Shown: positions 17,836 to 26,350 of the stretch, piece by piece
How the letters are laid out: the number at the start of each line of letters is the position of its first letter
How positions within the stretch are numbered: position 1 is the first letter of the stretch
DNA from: Verrucomicrobiota bacterium
Lineage (GTDB): Bacteria; Verrucomicrobiota; Verrucomicrobiia; Limisphaerales; UBA8199
Direction: 5' to 3'
DNA: 64,000 nucleotides
Assembly: GCA_012517205.1 (NCBI GenBank)
Contig: JAAYVL010000088.1
Span: 1-64,000 of the forward strand
Position numbers and translations under genes: made by a program
The notes under the pieces: generated by a model
Seen by the model: the letters and a program-made list of their open reading frames with translations, nothing else
The model's database searches: none
Told to the model about the DNA's origin: nothing

Positions 17836-19014
17836 TTAACTTCTCTCACAAAGTTGATGCTGGAAAATGGTTTCAATAGCCTCGCGGTGAGTCTCACATT
17901 GGATGAGATTACGAACCCCAAGCAGCGGGCGCTTGCCGTACAGGAGACGAAAAAGCAGGCCGTTTCGGTTCAGCTTATGCATAACGCGATTGAACCCAAG
18001 CAGGCTGCCGATATACCCATGCTTGTTTTCTTCGCAAAACTTGACCCATTCCGCTTCTACAAATCTCTTGTCGAGAATCATACGAGATCGCTCTGCCAAA
18101 CACTCATAAAAAGCCTGCTCGCGCTCTGGGACCATCCGCCTTGCTCCCGGTTCCGGATCGGACTGGGTGAAAGGGATAAGGGTTAGCTGAGAGCTGGGAG
18201 AATTCTGCGATTTTTGGAAGCCGGCAGTAGTGAGTTGAGCGTTGAGGGTGAGCTTCACGAGAAAACCTTCATGGAATGACTTCCGATTCCGGTAGATATC
18301 CTCGTCCATGAGCAGGGCTCCCTGTCCATAAACAATATGCCCGCCCAGGTAGTTTTCATATCCGCCCAGGATGTGCGGGTGCTGGACAATGACCACATCC
18401 GCTCCCATCTCAATCATGAAGCGGCAGGTATTTTGGATGCGTGGAGTGGGAGCGAAAAATTCGGCGGCCCCATGAAGAAGCACCACCAAAAAATCAAAGC
18501 TCGCACGATGCTCCCGAATATTCCGGACGAAAGTGATGAGGTCCAGCGGGTTGGCGCCCGGGCTATTTTCCCCCGCGATCGAAAATTCGTGTTCCGCCGC
18601 CGCCAGCAGGCCCACTCGCACCCCGCCGCAATCCCGCACTACAATTCTCCCGGCTGCGGCGAGATTTTTCCCCGCCCCAACCGTCTCCACTCCCTCCTGC
18701 GCACAAACTTTAAGCGTGTTTATTAGTCCCGCACCTCCATGATCCAGAATATGGTTGTTGGCCAGGCATAATACTCCGATCCCGGCGTTCTTGATCGCTT
18801 TGATACAGTCGCCCGGCGCGCCGAAAATGGGGCCGGTTTTCATGATGGGCGACGGCTCCCCGATCAGCGGACACTCCAAATTGGCGACCATCAAATCGGC
18901 CCGCTCAAATTCGGGCAACAAGTCGTTCAGCAGCCCCCGGGCATCACCGGCCATGAAAAGCGGACGATTATTGCCTATCGGACAAATATCCGCAGCGATG
19001 AGAAGAGAGGACAT
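17836..19014 (-). CDS. CapA-family metallophosphatase-like protein
   Basis: 392 aa. Recognisable CapA/PgsA signatures: MVANLECPLIGEPSPIMKTG near residue 42, VLCLANNHILDHGGAGLINT near 80-100, and VIVQHPHILGGYENYLGGHI near 208-230. These supply the Asp/Asn/His metal ligands of the calcineurin-like fold. Unlike canonical PgsA/CapA there is no N-terminal membrane anchor, and the usual GNF motif is changed (YGQGALLMDED). CapA homologues are needed for polyglutamate or polysaccharide capsule assembly. Here it lies at the downstream side of the EPS cluster, 103 nt after the preceding gene. The exact reaction is unknown. Confidence 0.8.
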   Translation of the reverse strand: MSSLLIAADICPIGNNRPLFMAGDARGLLNDLLPEFERADLMVANLECPLIGEPSPIMKTGPIFGAPGDCIKAIKNAGIGVLCLANNHILDHGGAGLINTLKVCAQEGVETVGAGKNLAAAGRIVVRDCGGVRVGLLAAAEHEFSIAGENSPGANPLDLITFVRNIREHRASFDFLVVLLHGAAEFFAPTPRIQNTCRFMIEMGADVVIVQHPHILGGYENYLGGHIVYGQGALLMDEDIYRNRKSFHEGFLVKLTLNAQLTTAGFQKSQNSPSSQLTLIPFTQSDPEPGARRMVPEREQAFYECLAERSRMILDKRFVEAEWVKFCEENKHGYIGSLLGFNRVMHKLNRNGLLFRLLYGKRPLLGVRNLIQCETHREAIETIFQHQLCERS

Positions 19015-19117
19015 GTTCAGTGGAGGAATGATAAGGGGAGGCGATCCGTATAGAATCTAACGCGGCTCTTGCTTCGTGATTTTTGTCACCTCGGTTAAAA
19101 TCCAGGATGGCTGCTGT

Positions 19118-20683
19118 TTAGCGCCAGGTTGTCGTCGAGGCCGGAGTGTTCTTCCCGTGAGCGTCCGCCCCCAAGTGGTTTCGGTGCGCATCCCACATTT
19201 CGCGCACAAACTTTGGCCCCCACACATACCCTTGCCGCTGGAAATTCCCAAAAGCCACGCGGGTTAAATCCTTGAACCCGGCTTCTTTGATCTGTTTTAC
19301 AAACGACGTATCATCCTCCGTCATCCAGCGGTCCACGTAAGCAAAAAAGGCATCGTGATTCCACACGGGTTCGGCGTGCATCATCCGTGCCGCCAATGCC
19401 TCCGCCACCCACGCCCCACTAGTATTCGCCCGGCGATAATCTTCGCTCGCTGGCAAATCATTGGGGTTTTTCTTCGGCCATTCAGTGGGCGGAAACAGGT
19501 CCACGGCACCCCATCCGCTCTCCCATTTTCCGCGATCACCCCCCGTGCCGGCCAACGAATGCCCAGTAAAAATCGCCCTCGCCCCGGTCCAGCCGGCAGC
19601 GTGCGTTTTCCCTCGATATTCGTAGGGACAGAAGGCCGTCTGATCATCTTCGCCAAAATGAAGTTCCGGGTGATTTTTCGTCGGGGACTGCATTGCGGAG
19701 TCCCCGAGCATCAAGCCGCTAAAGATAATGGGCCATTTGCGCCCGCTGTGCAGCCCGCCATGAGCCGGCCAGGACATGCCAGCACGGGCGGCCCCCCAAA
19801 GATCAATTCCCACCTGCACGAGATTTACCAATAGTCGTTCTTTCTCCGGCCCGGGATAATCCATCAACAGCAATAAAGTGGCTTCGCCGACTGCCTGGGC
19901 CATGTGTTGCCCATAATGCGGGAGATTCTCCACGGGGGCCGCAAACCCGAACTCCACCGTGTCGAGCCAGGGTTTCTGAAACGCTTTGATATATGAATCC
20001 AGCAGAGGAGGCGCGCTGGGGGGGCGCGGCACTTTCAACAGCAACTCACGCCGCAGGTCTCGGGCGCGGAAAGGAGGGCTGTTTGCCGAATCACAGTAAG
20101 ACGGCCGAAACGCATCTGCGGGTGGCGGTTCGGCCACGCACGAGAGCACGGCGGCCACCCGCAAAGGGTCCACATGTTGGCCGCCGAATTTCGTAATCTC
20201 ATCGTTCCGGCGGCTGATCGTTGATACCAGCGAATCGCCCGGCTTCATGCGAATCGGCAAATGCGCAAACAGGGTTGGATCATACCGGCCACTGGGAATC
20301 CGGCTGTCGTAACCGCCCTCTCGCTTTCTCGCCGGAGGATTGAGCACGGACCCATTCCGAGCCTGTTTGCCAGGGTAGTTGCTTTCGCGCACCTGGCCGC
20401 GGTCTATCAGTTCCCCCACGGCCTTGCCCCACAAGGGCGCTGGCTCAATCGCGGCCACGACCACCGGGGCAACCACATACCAGTCCCCATTCACAAACTG
20501 GCCCACACGTCCTGGCTCCGCAAACGTCCATGTGATCCCATACTGGCTCACACTGGACCGGAGGGAGGCGTCCTGCGCTATGCCAGTCAGCGCCATAAAA
20601 CCCAAAAAGCCTGTCCAGGCAAGAATGAGAATCCGGCCAACGCAAAACCGCCTGGATAACGATTCAATCAACGGTGATTTCAC
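19118..20683 (-). CDS. Secreted protein of unknown function in the EPS cluster
   Basis: 521 aa. Basic N-terminus and hydrophobic core (about 15-36, FMALTGIAQ) form a signal peptide. The mature protein is rich in Trp, Pro and Gly. It has an N-terminal beta-type region (YGITWTFAEPGRVGQFVNGD), a central helical part (VGEATLLLLMDYPGPEKERLLVNLVQVGIDLW) and a conserved-looking HGGLHSGRKWPIIFSGLMLG. The mix of helical repeats and aromatic residues would fit a polysaccharide lyase or hydrolase, but I see no catalytic motif that proves it. It lies 33 nt downstream of the pyruvyltransferase gene and is probably co-transcribed. Function inferred from location only. Confidence 0.7.
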   Translation of the reverse strand: MKSPLIESLSRRFCVGRILILAWTGFLGFMALTGIAQDASLRSSVSQYGITWTFAEPGRVGQFVNGDWYVVAPVVVAAIEPAPLWGKAVGELIDRGQVRESNYPGKQARNGSVLNPPARKREGGYDSRIPSGRYDPTLFAHLPIRMKPGDSLVSTISRRNDEITKFGGQHVDPLRVAAVLSCVAEPPPADAFRPSYCDSANSPPFRARDLRRELLLKVPRPPSAPPLLDSYIKAFQKPWLDTVEFGFAAPVENLPHYGQHMAQAVGEATLLLLMDYPGPEKERLLVNLVQVGIDLWGAARAGMSWPAHGGLHSGRKWPIIFSGLMLGDSAMQSPTKNHPELHFGEDDQTAFCPYEYRGKTHAAGWTGARAIFTGHSLAGTGGDRGKWESGWGAVDLFPPTEWPKKNPNDLPASEDYRRANTSGAWVAEALAARMMHAEPVWNHDAFFAYVDRWMTEDDTSFVKQIKEAGFKDLTRVAFGNFQRQGYVWGPKFVREMWDAHRNHLGADAHGKNTPASTTTWR

Positions 20684-20716
20684 GGAAGACGGGTGCTTTG
20701 ATCGCAGTTTCGTGCC

Positions 20717-22096
20717 TCAATTCAACGATTCGTCCCTGGAGCTAAACAGCTCTTGAAAAGTCCGGTAAAGTGTGGCTTGGGCTTCCCGCACTTTCTCCGC
20801 CAGCGGCTCGCGCAATGCTTCCCGACGCCGGTAAATTTCCATCGCCTTCGCCACTCCCTGCTCGGCTGTCAATTCCCGTCCGTCCACGACCCAACCAGCC
20901 GCGCCTACCGAGTCAAACACCCCCGCGAATTTTTTGCTGTAGGCCACTCCCACTGCGGGAATCCCCTGGGACAAGGCCGCGATGCAGGAATGCATTCGCG
21001 ACCCAACAAAAAAACCGCACTGCCCGATCACCCATTTAATCTCGCTCTGATCATATTCACCCTCCACCAAATGCACCCGCGGCTGGAGTTCCGGGGATAA
21101 CCGGCCGCGCACCTTTCGGCATGCCTCCGGATCACTTTCGACGCTATGCGCCGGCGCGAAAGTATGCGGCACCAAAAGAACGCGGACCGCCGGGTCGCCC
21201 AGCAATGCCTGCATGAGTTGTGCGAGAAACTCGGCGTAATCCAGCTTCAGGCTAAACATGTTCTTTCGGGTATAGCCACCGTTGAACATGAGACCGTTAA
21301 CATTTAACCCTACGAGGGTCGTTGAAGGTGAAGCGTCGGAGGTGGAGAGGTTCAGTGGAGGAATGGTAAGAAACTGCTTCGGCGGCCGGGCTTCCAGGGC
21401 AAAGGCCACGTCTGGACAAAAACGGCAGCGGCTTGTTTCCCCAATCAGATCCTTGACGGTTGCCAGACTCTCGCAGTCACGGGACAGGATCACCGAAGCA
21501 CGACGAAGAATGAAGCGAGCCAAAGTACGGGCCAGCGACGTTTTGTACGGACCATAAGTTTGGGGAAAAAGCGCAATTGTTCCTCGCACTAAAATGACGG
21601 GAAGCACTTCCAGCGATCCTTGCAGAAAGTTCTTCAGCCCGTAGATGTCGCTGAAGCTATCGCCGCCGCGAATGTCTCCCACCATGACCGCTTCAGTGCT
21701 TGCGTGGATAAGCGGGTGCTTGCGGCTAAGGAAGTTCCGAACCCATCCCACCGGCACGACCCGATACAGGACGGAAAACAGGAACCACCAAACGAGCTGT
21801 TCGGACATGCGGGCCCGGGGCGACAGGCGAAAGTTGGCGATGGGAATTCGCAGCTTCCGGTCGCCCAGGAACAAGTCGAAGGGCTGGTTGGTGCGGGAGC
21901 CGATCAGCAAGGCAGGTTCTGCCACCGGCGCGGACAAACGAACCAGCTTGACCAGCGATGCGCCCAGGGCGGAGACCCCTCGATTGCCAGTCCCCAGGGA
22001 CGCCCCCATCAGATAAACGGTGCGGCGAACTGGCAATCCCGCTCCCGCATTCGGGGTTGCCCTTATAGCTTTGGCTTCAGCGGCTTGGACGACCAT
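20717..22096 (-). CDS. Polysaccharide pyruvyl transferase family protein
   Basis: 459 aa. Family signatures: the N-terminal GASLGTGNRGVSALGASLV nucleotide-binding-like loop (31-49), MVGDIRGGDSFSDIYG at 138-153, IALFPQTYGPYKTSLAR at 174-190, and the C-terminal FFVGSRMHSCIAALSQGIP with VGVAYSKKFAGVFDSVG. These are typical of WcaK/AmsJ/CsaB-like enzymes that transfer pyruvate from PEP onto a sugar of the exopolysaccharide or repeat-unit lipid, giving acidic ketals. No signal peptide, so cytoplasmic. It lies in the downstream third of the EPS cluster, among secreted beta-helix and CapA genes. Donor and acceptor cannot be read from sequence. Confidence 0.85.
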   Translation of the reverse strand: MVVQAAEAKAIRATPNAGAGLPVRRTVYLMGASLGTGNRGVSALGASLVKLVRLSAPVAEPALLIGSRTNQPFDLFLGDRKLRIPIANFRLSPRARMSEQLVWWFLFSVLYRVVPVGWVRNFLSRKHPLIHASTEAVMVGDIRGGDSFSDIYGLKNFLQGSLEVLPVILVRGTIALFPQTYGPYKTSLARTLARFILRRASVILSRDCESLATVKDLIGETSRCRFCPDVAFALEARPPKQFLTIPPLNLSTSDASPSTTLVGLNVNGLMFNGGYTRKNMFSLKLDYAEFLAQLMQALLGDPAVRVLLVPHTFAPAHSVESDPEACRKVRGRLSPELQPRVHLVEGEYDQSEIKWVIGQCGFFVGSRMHSCIAALSQGIPAVGVAYSKKFAGVFDSVGAAGWVVDGRELTAEQGVAKAMEIYRRREALREPLAEKVREAQATLYRTFQELFSSRDESLN

Positions 22097-22213
22097 AGAA
22101 AACTGGGAAAGCGTTTTTACCCGAAGATAGCCTAAAGAACATATAAACGGCTAAGACGGCGCAGTGACACTGCGCGCCTCTTCCTACGGTTGCTTCTGTA
22201 ATACATGCACGGA

Positions 22214-25200
22214 TTAATTACCGCTGACGACCGCCCGGTAAAAGCGGATCGGAGTATTTGTGGGATCTTCAATGACCATAGGATTGTCCGTGCAAAGTAG
22301 GTTCGTAAGTGGATTCCACAACGACAAATCCGGAGAAAAATCAATTTGGTAACGAATCCCAAGCTGACCAACGAGCAGGAGTTTGGGAGATTGGCCGCCT
22401 TTCAGCGGTGCCATGGTGAGCCTTGGCGCGGAATATCCAATATTACGATTTACGAAAGCTCCCATGTCAATCCCGCTTCCTGGCAATAAGAGATTTCCGT
22501 TCGCGTCGGTAATGGGGGTGCCGTCGAGATCGTGTAGCGAGGGGATACCCTGGAGCACCGCAGGATCGCCCGCGCAAACGCAGGGTGAGTCCGCCCGAAG
22601 ATGGTAGTCCGCATGGTGACCGAGGTCGTAGCGCTTGAGGCTGCGGCCATCGGCGCTCAGAACGCCTCTACTGCGCAAATAAGCCAGGGCATCGGAGAGA
22701 GTCATCACCTTTAGATTCCCCGAGTAATCGGCAAGGGCGTCCAGAAAAATACGAAGGATTTCCCGCGGAATACCGCTCTCATTATGAGAAACGGTGCACA
22801 TCATGCCCCCAAATTGACACAGCATATCCGCCAAGCCTTGCGTCTTATAATATGTGCCATTGGAAACAACGACATCATCCATTAGACCGTTATAAAAGTT
22901 GCCGAGTTGCCCATCATCCGGGTTGGCCGCGCAACCGATGTAAACCTGCCCGGTCGCAGCCGGAAGGCGCAGGGTGTTTGTGGTGGTGGCGACCACCACA
23001 TCGTTTACCCGGATAAACCAACGATCGAACAATTGCTGCACCGAAATCTTTTGGTACTGGCCGGGGCTCACTGCTGCGGGCGGAGTCGAAAGGCGGAAAA
23101 TCTCTGCGGCGTTTGAACGAACGACGAAATTCACCGCCAATTGATCGTTGACTTCAATCCTCGCTGCGGTGGCCGCGTTCGTAAAAGAGAAAAGCGTGCC
23201 GGCGCCAGTCTGCCCCCGCAGCCAAAAGCGGCCTGAAAAATGCCAGTCCCGCCGGACAAAATTGAAATCCGCATTGGCGTCTCGAAAGACGCAGGTGTTA
23301 GTGCCGTTAAAATCCCCAGCTCGCGAATGGCCATAGGCATTCGGGGAATATGCCAGGTTGGCGCCTGTAAAACCATTGGATTGGGGAGAAGTATCCTCGG
23401 TATTGCGCTCAAACCGCAGCATGAGAACGTAGCCGTAAGTTGTTCCCTGCGGAACGGGGATGTGATACAAATCCATGTTTTCCATGTGCGAGAATACCGG
23501 GGATGTCTCATCCGCCCGCGCCCCAAGATAGCCGGCGGCAATCACCTGCGACACCACCGCATCGTCAAAAGCGCCTCCAGGATAGAAGAAGCTCCGGCAG
23601 GAATAGGGCCCGCCATTTTCAGCGGTAAACGCAGATTGGATGTCTTCCTTCGAAAGCCAGATTTCATTCGTCCAGAAGGCGGGGACATTGTACGGCAGGA
23701 GCTGTTCCGCGAGTGCGATATCCAAATCAGTCACCGTCTCCAACAAGCGGGATGGCACCGCGTGGCTATAAATGGTGGCGAGCCGGCAGGTATAGGCGGG
23801 CGGGGCATCGAGGGTTGAGACCAGCTCGGATGTCGTGTCCACGTTTCCTTGAAGGAGATTAATATCCAAGTTTTCGCCACCATTGCCCCCGGAAACGATT
23901 GTTTTGAGGCGGTTGCCTTGAATCGTAAGAAGGCAATTCGATCCCGTTCCGACGTACTTTAAATAACAACCCAATGCTGTGGTCAGAAAAGCGTGTGAGC
24001 GGGAATGGGATGCAATTTCGTGCCCTTGATCGATCATGGCTTGCATTTTTGTTTTATCGGAAGGCTTTAGGGTGTCCGTTTTTGAAAGTGCCAGCACGGC
24101 CCGCCACCCCTTGGCCTTGGCCAGGTTTGCAAAAACAATCCAGTCGTCGAGGTTCTCGTAATCATCCGTTGCCAGGGACAAGATTGACTCGCGGTTCACC
24201 GATACATAGCGGGGGTCCTGGTAAAGGTTTCGGCCAATTTCCGTGACATTCACCATGTGTTTCGAAGGATTGTACCCGTTCGGGAGAATGAGACTATTTT
24301 GGACCAGAATCGGGCTGCCGGTGCTCTTGATCGGGTCGGAACCGCTGGTGTTGGTCTGGATGGCATGGCCGGTTAGAATGCAATTCGCGAGACTAACGGC
24401 CCCCGTAGCAGCGCTAGAAACCGAGGTTCCCGAAACCGAGACGAAATTACAGTTTGCGACCAAGACGGAGGCGGCTGAAAGAATCTGAAGCGCAGCCGGT
24501 ACAAACTGGTTGGCGAAAAGGCAAAAGACAAACGACGCGGAGGTTTGAGGCCCCTCGATCAGGGCCATCTGGTTTCCATAGCTACCCTCAAACCGGCAGG
24601 CTCGAAACGCGATATTCACGGACCGATTTAGGTTTAGTTGGCTGCCACACTCAAGCCATTCAGTATCGTCAAATTGAATATCGTTTGCATCCGTTACGCT
24701 GGCAGCGTAGCTGCTGGTTTTGGTGAAGATCAGATTTGAAACGATAAGCGAACCAACCGTATTAAGGCGCAAAGCATTGGGGCGAACCGCGCCTGTCACT
24801 GAAAGCGTTAGGGTGTCAGGGTTGCCCGCGTCATAACGCAGGTAAAGTTGCCCGCTTTCCCACACCCACGCGCCATCGCTCAATGTCCCGGCAGAAGTTC
24901 CCTTGGTTAGATACTGGTTCTCCAGCCACAGGTAGAATACACGATTGGGGGCGGCCAATCTCCAGGTAGCCCCACCCCCAAATCCGGCGAGGCTCCAGCC
25001 GGTGAAAACGGCCTCGCCAGAGATTATTGGCTTTGCCCCCGCCCCGTAATCCTGCAGACGGATGGGGTGCGCCGCAGTGCCCGAAGCGGAAAACGTGAAG
25101 TTTTCACGAAACACACTCCCGCGTTTCAACTGCAAATGGACATCATCGCCGGCATTCACCCATGCCTGTATCGCAGGAAAACTTACCGCAGATAGGGTGC

Positions 25201-25324
25201 GGAACGGGTTGTCCAAAGATCCGTCGCCCGATCCCGCCGCCTGGGAATCAAAATACACATTGCGAATGGCCCCGCTCGCCGAAAACGCGAGCCACACAAA
25301 AAGAAGGATGCGTTCAAACTTCAT
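22214..25324 (-). CDS. Secreted protein with nested beta-helix, NodB-like deacetylase and LamG domains
   Basis: 1036 aa. Signal peptide 1-19. Residues about 22-375 form a right-handed parallel beta-helix with Asn-rich turns. At 381 a NodB-type polysaccharide deacetylase begins: ILSLATDDYE (D387/D388), HEIASHSRSH (H440, H444 as metal ligands) and RSFFYPGGAFDD (577-588). From about 660 to 828 there is a LamG/concanavalin-like domain (AGDFNGTNTCVF ... GQVYIGCAANPDDGQLGNFYNGLMDDVVV). After it the deacetylase appears to resume (CTVSHNES, LKVMTLSDALAYLRSRG). A typical beta-helix tail follows (ADSPCVCAGDP, HDLDGTPI, GSGIDMGAF, 910-957). The last about 70 residues are the W..LTN...RFYRAV module. A modified-polysaccharide-acting surface enzyme is likely. 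Confidence 0.85.
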   Translation of the reverse strand: MKFERILLFVWLAFSASGAIRNVYFDSQAAGSGDGSLDNPFRTLSAVSFPAIQAWVNAGDDVHLQLKRGSVFRENFTFSASGTAAHPIRLQDYGAGAKPIISGEAVFTGWSLAGFGGGATWRLAAPNRVFYLWLENQYLTKGTSAGTLSDGAWVWESGQLYLRYDAGNPDTLTLSVTGAVRPNALRLNTVGSLIVSNLIFTKTSSYAASVTDANDIQFDDTEWLECGSQLNLNRSVNIAFRACRFEGSYGNQMALIEGPQTSASFVFCLFANQFVPAALQILSAASVLVANCNFVSVSGTSVSSAATGAVSLANCILTGHAIQTNTSGSDPIKSTGSPILVQNSLILPNGYNPSKHMVNVTEIGRNLYQDPRYVSVNRESILSLATDDYENLDDWIVFANLAKAKGWRAVLALSKTDTLKPSDKTKMQAMIDQGHEIASHSRSHAFLTTALGCYLKYVGTGSNCLLTIQGNRLKTIVSGGNGGENLDINLLQGNVDTTSELVSTLDAPPAYTCRLATIYSHAVPSRLLETVTDLDIALAEQLLPYNVPAFWTNEIWLSKEDIQSAFTAENGGPYSCRSFFYPGGAFDDAVVSQVIAAGYLGARADETSPVFSHMENMDLYHIPVPQGTTYGYVLMLRFERNTEDTSPQSNGFTGANLAYSPNAYGHSRAGDFNGTNTCVFRDANADFNFVRRDWHFSGRFWLRGQTGAGTLFSFTNAATAARIEVNDQLAVNFVVRSNAAEIFRLSTPPAAVSPGQYQKISVQQLFDRWFIRVNDVVVATTTNTLRLPAATGQVYIGCAANPDDGQLGNFYNGLMDDVVVSNGTYYKTQGLADMLCQFGGMMCTVSHNESGIPREILRIFLDALADYSGNLKVMTLSDALAYLRSRGVLSADGRSLKRYDLGHHADYHLRADSPCVCAGDPAVLQGIPSLHDLDGTPITDANGNLLLPGSGIDMGAFVNRNIGYSAPRLTMAPLKGGQSPKLLLVGQLGIRYQIDFSPDLSLWNPLTNLLCTDNPMVIEDPTNTPIRFYRAVVSGN

Positions 25325-25584
25325 ATCTTAGGCAGGAGGGGGCCGTGTTGATCGTTTTTGTGGACCCAAAATCATTGCGGAATCCTCTCATTTGGGGATG
25401 CCACCAAGAACCAAGGCGCGTTGTCAGTCTGCGGTCGAAATACAACAGAAACGGGATTATAGCCTTGTTGATGAGGATTCGGTTCCGCCCAAACGAGATT
25501 CCTATAAAAGCAGGCAGGCCAGGAGTGTTCTGTTTAGCCGGAACGATTCAGATTTCAACTTTAGTTCGACCTCACAGAACGTGT

Positions 25585-25712
25585 AAGTCCCTGATTTTAT
25601 GGGCGAACGTCATTCAGAATCCAGTAGCCATGCCATTGAATCCGCCAATCAAACGGTTCGTTGAGGCTTTCCGCTGGCCTGTCATGTCTGTTTCGACTCT
25701 AATGGAGCTAGG
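25585..25712 (+). repeat. Partial R1 repeat abutting copy 2
   Basis: The stretch matches the right-hand part of R1 (TGATTTTATGGGCGAACG, ATTCAGAATCCAGTAGCCAT, GGTTCGTTGAGGCT) and runs into the shared GCGCACGGTTGGACT block where full copy 2 starts. It therefore looks like a tandem unit that lost its left half and hairpin. Upstream, 25325-25584 is AT-rich leader DNA of the beta-helix/deacetylase gene with no gene seen. Confidence 0.6.
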
Positions 25713-26288
25713 GCGCACGGTTGGACTATGCAACGTCAACGTTTCAGATAACGCATTCGTGAAGCTAAAAGCCATTCGGGCCCCCGCCCACCCTTGAAAA
25801 ACTCCCTCCCGCCAGCCCCAGACTTATAACTAACTGTTTTTACTGAGCTTATTAGTCGCCACCCCGCCCTCTCCCATCGTTTCGGTCTTTCCAGGCATCC
25901 GGCCCTATTACCCGGCTACCGTAGAAATACCCTGCCTCTACGCCGTGTACAAGGGGTGTACAACGGATGCTCATCAGGAGTTTATGGGGTTTTGGCTGGT
26001 ACACCCGATGGGCATCCCTTGTACACCCCTTGTACACGGCCTGATGGCAGGGTAAATCCAAGGCAGGGCTATAGTCCGCCGAAGGCGGCATAATTCAGGC
26101 TCTGCGTCTATTTTACCCATCTCTACACCTAAACCATTGATTTTACCGGCGAAAGATCCGGAATTCAGCAGCCACGCCCTTGAATTTGCGAAATAAAGTG
26201 TTCGCCAAAGCTACAACTTGAGCGGTCAGGCTCGCTCAAGCTCCGATGAAGCAAGGGCAGACGGTAGAACTGCCCAACTGAATCGTTA
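25713..26288 (+). repeat. Interspersed repeat family R1, copy 2
   Basis: About 576 bp in the same orientation as copy 1 at 10515-11082. Left block GCGCACGGTTGGACTATGCA, then CCTTGAAAAACTCCCTCCCG, TAACTAACTGTTTTTACTG, the hairpin 25945-26037, GGCAGGGTAAATCCAAGGC, TTGATTTTACCGGCGAA, and a right block ACGGTAGAACTGCCCAACTG that repeats the left one. It interrupts the EPS cluster between two beta-helix genes, so transcription through it, or a promoter within it, must supply the downstream genes. 26289-26350 holds nothing recognised. Confidence 0.75.
25945..26037. repeat. 93-nt TGTACA hairpin cassette, copy 2
   Basis: Same 33-27-33 layout. The arms are slightly diverged: the left inner part reads GGATGCTCATCAG and the right inner part CCGATGGGCATCC. 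These asymmetries act as an orientation marker. The loop (TTTATGGGGTTTTGGCTGG) is in the same orientation as copy 1. The minus strand is open through it. Confidence 0.88.
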
Positions 26289-26350
26289 CGATTTAGGGGA
26301 AATATCTACCCGTCAGAATTATCGAAAGGTGTCGCCCTTGCGCGATGCGA

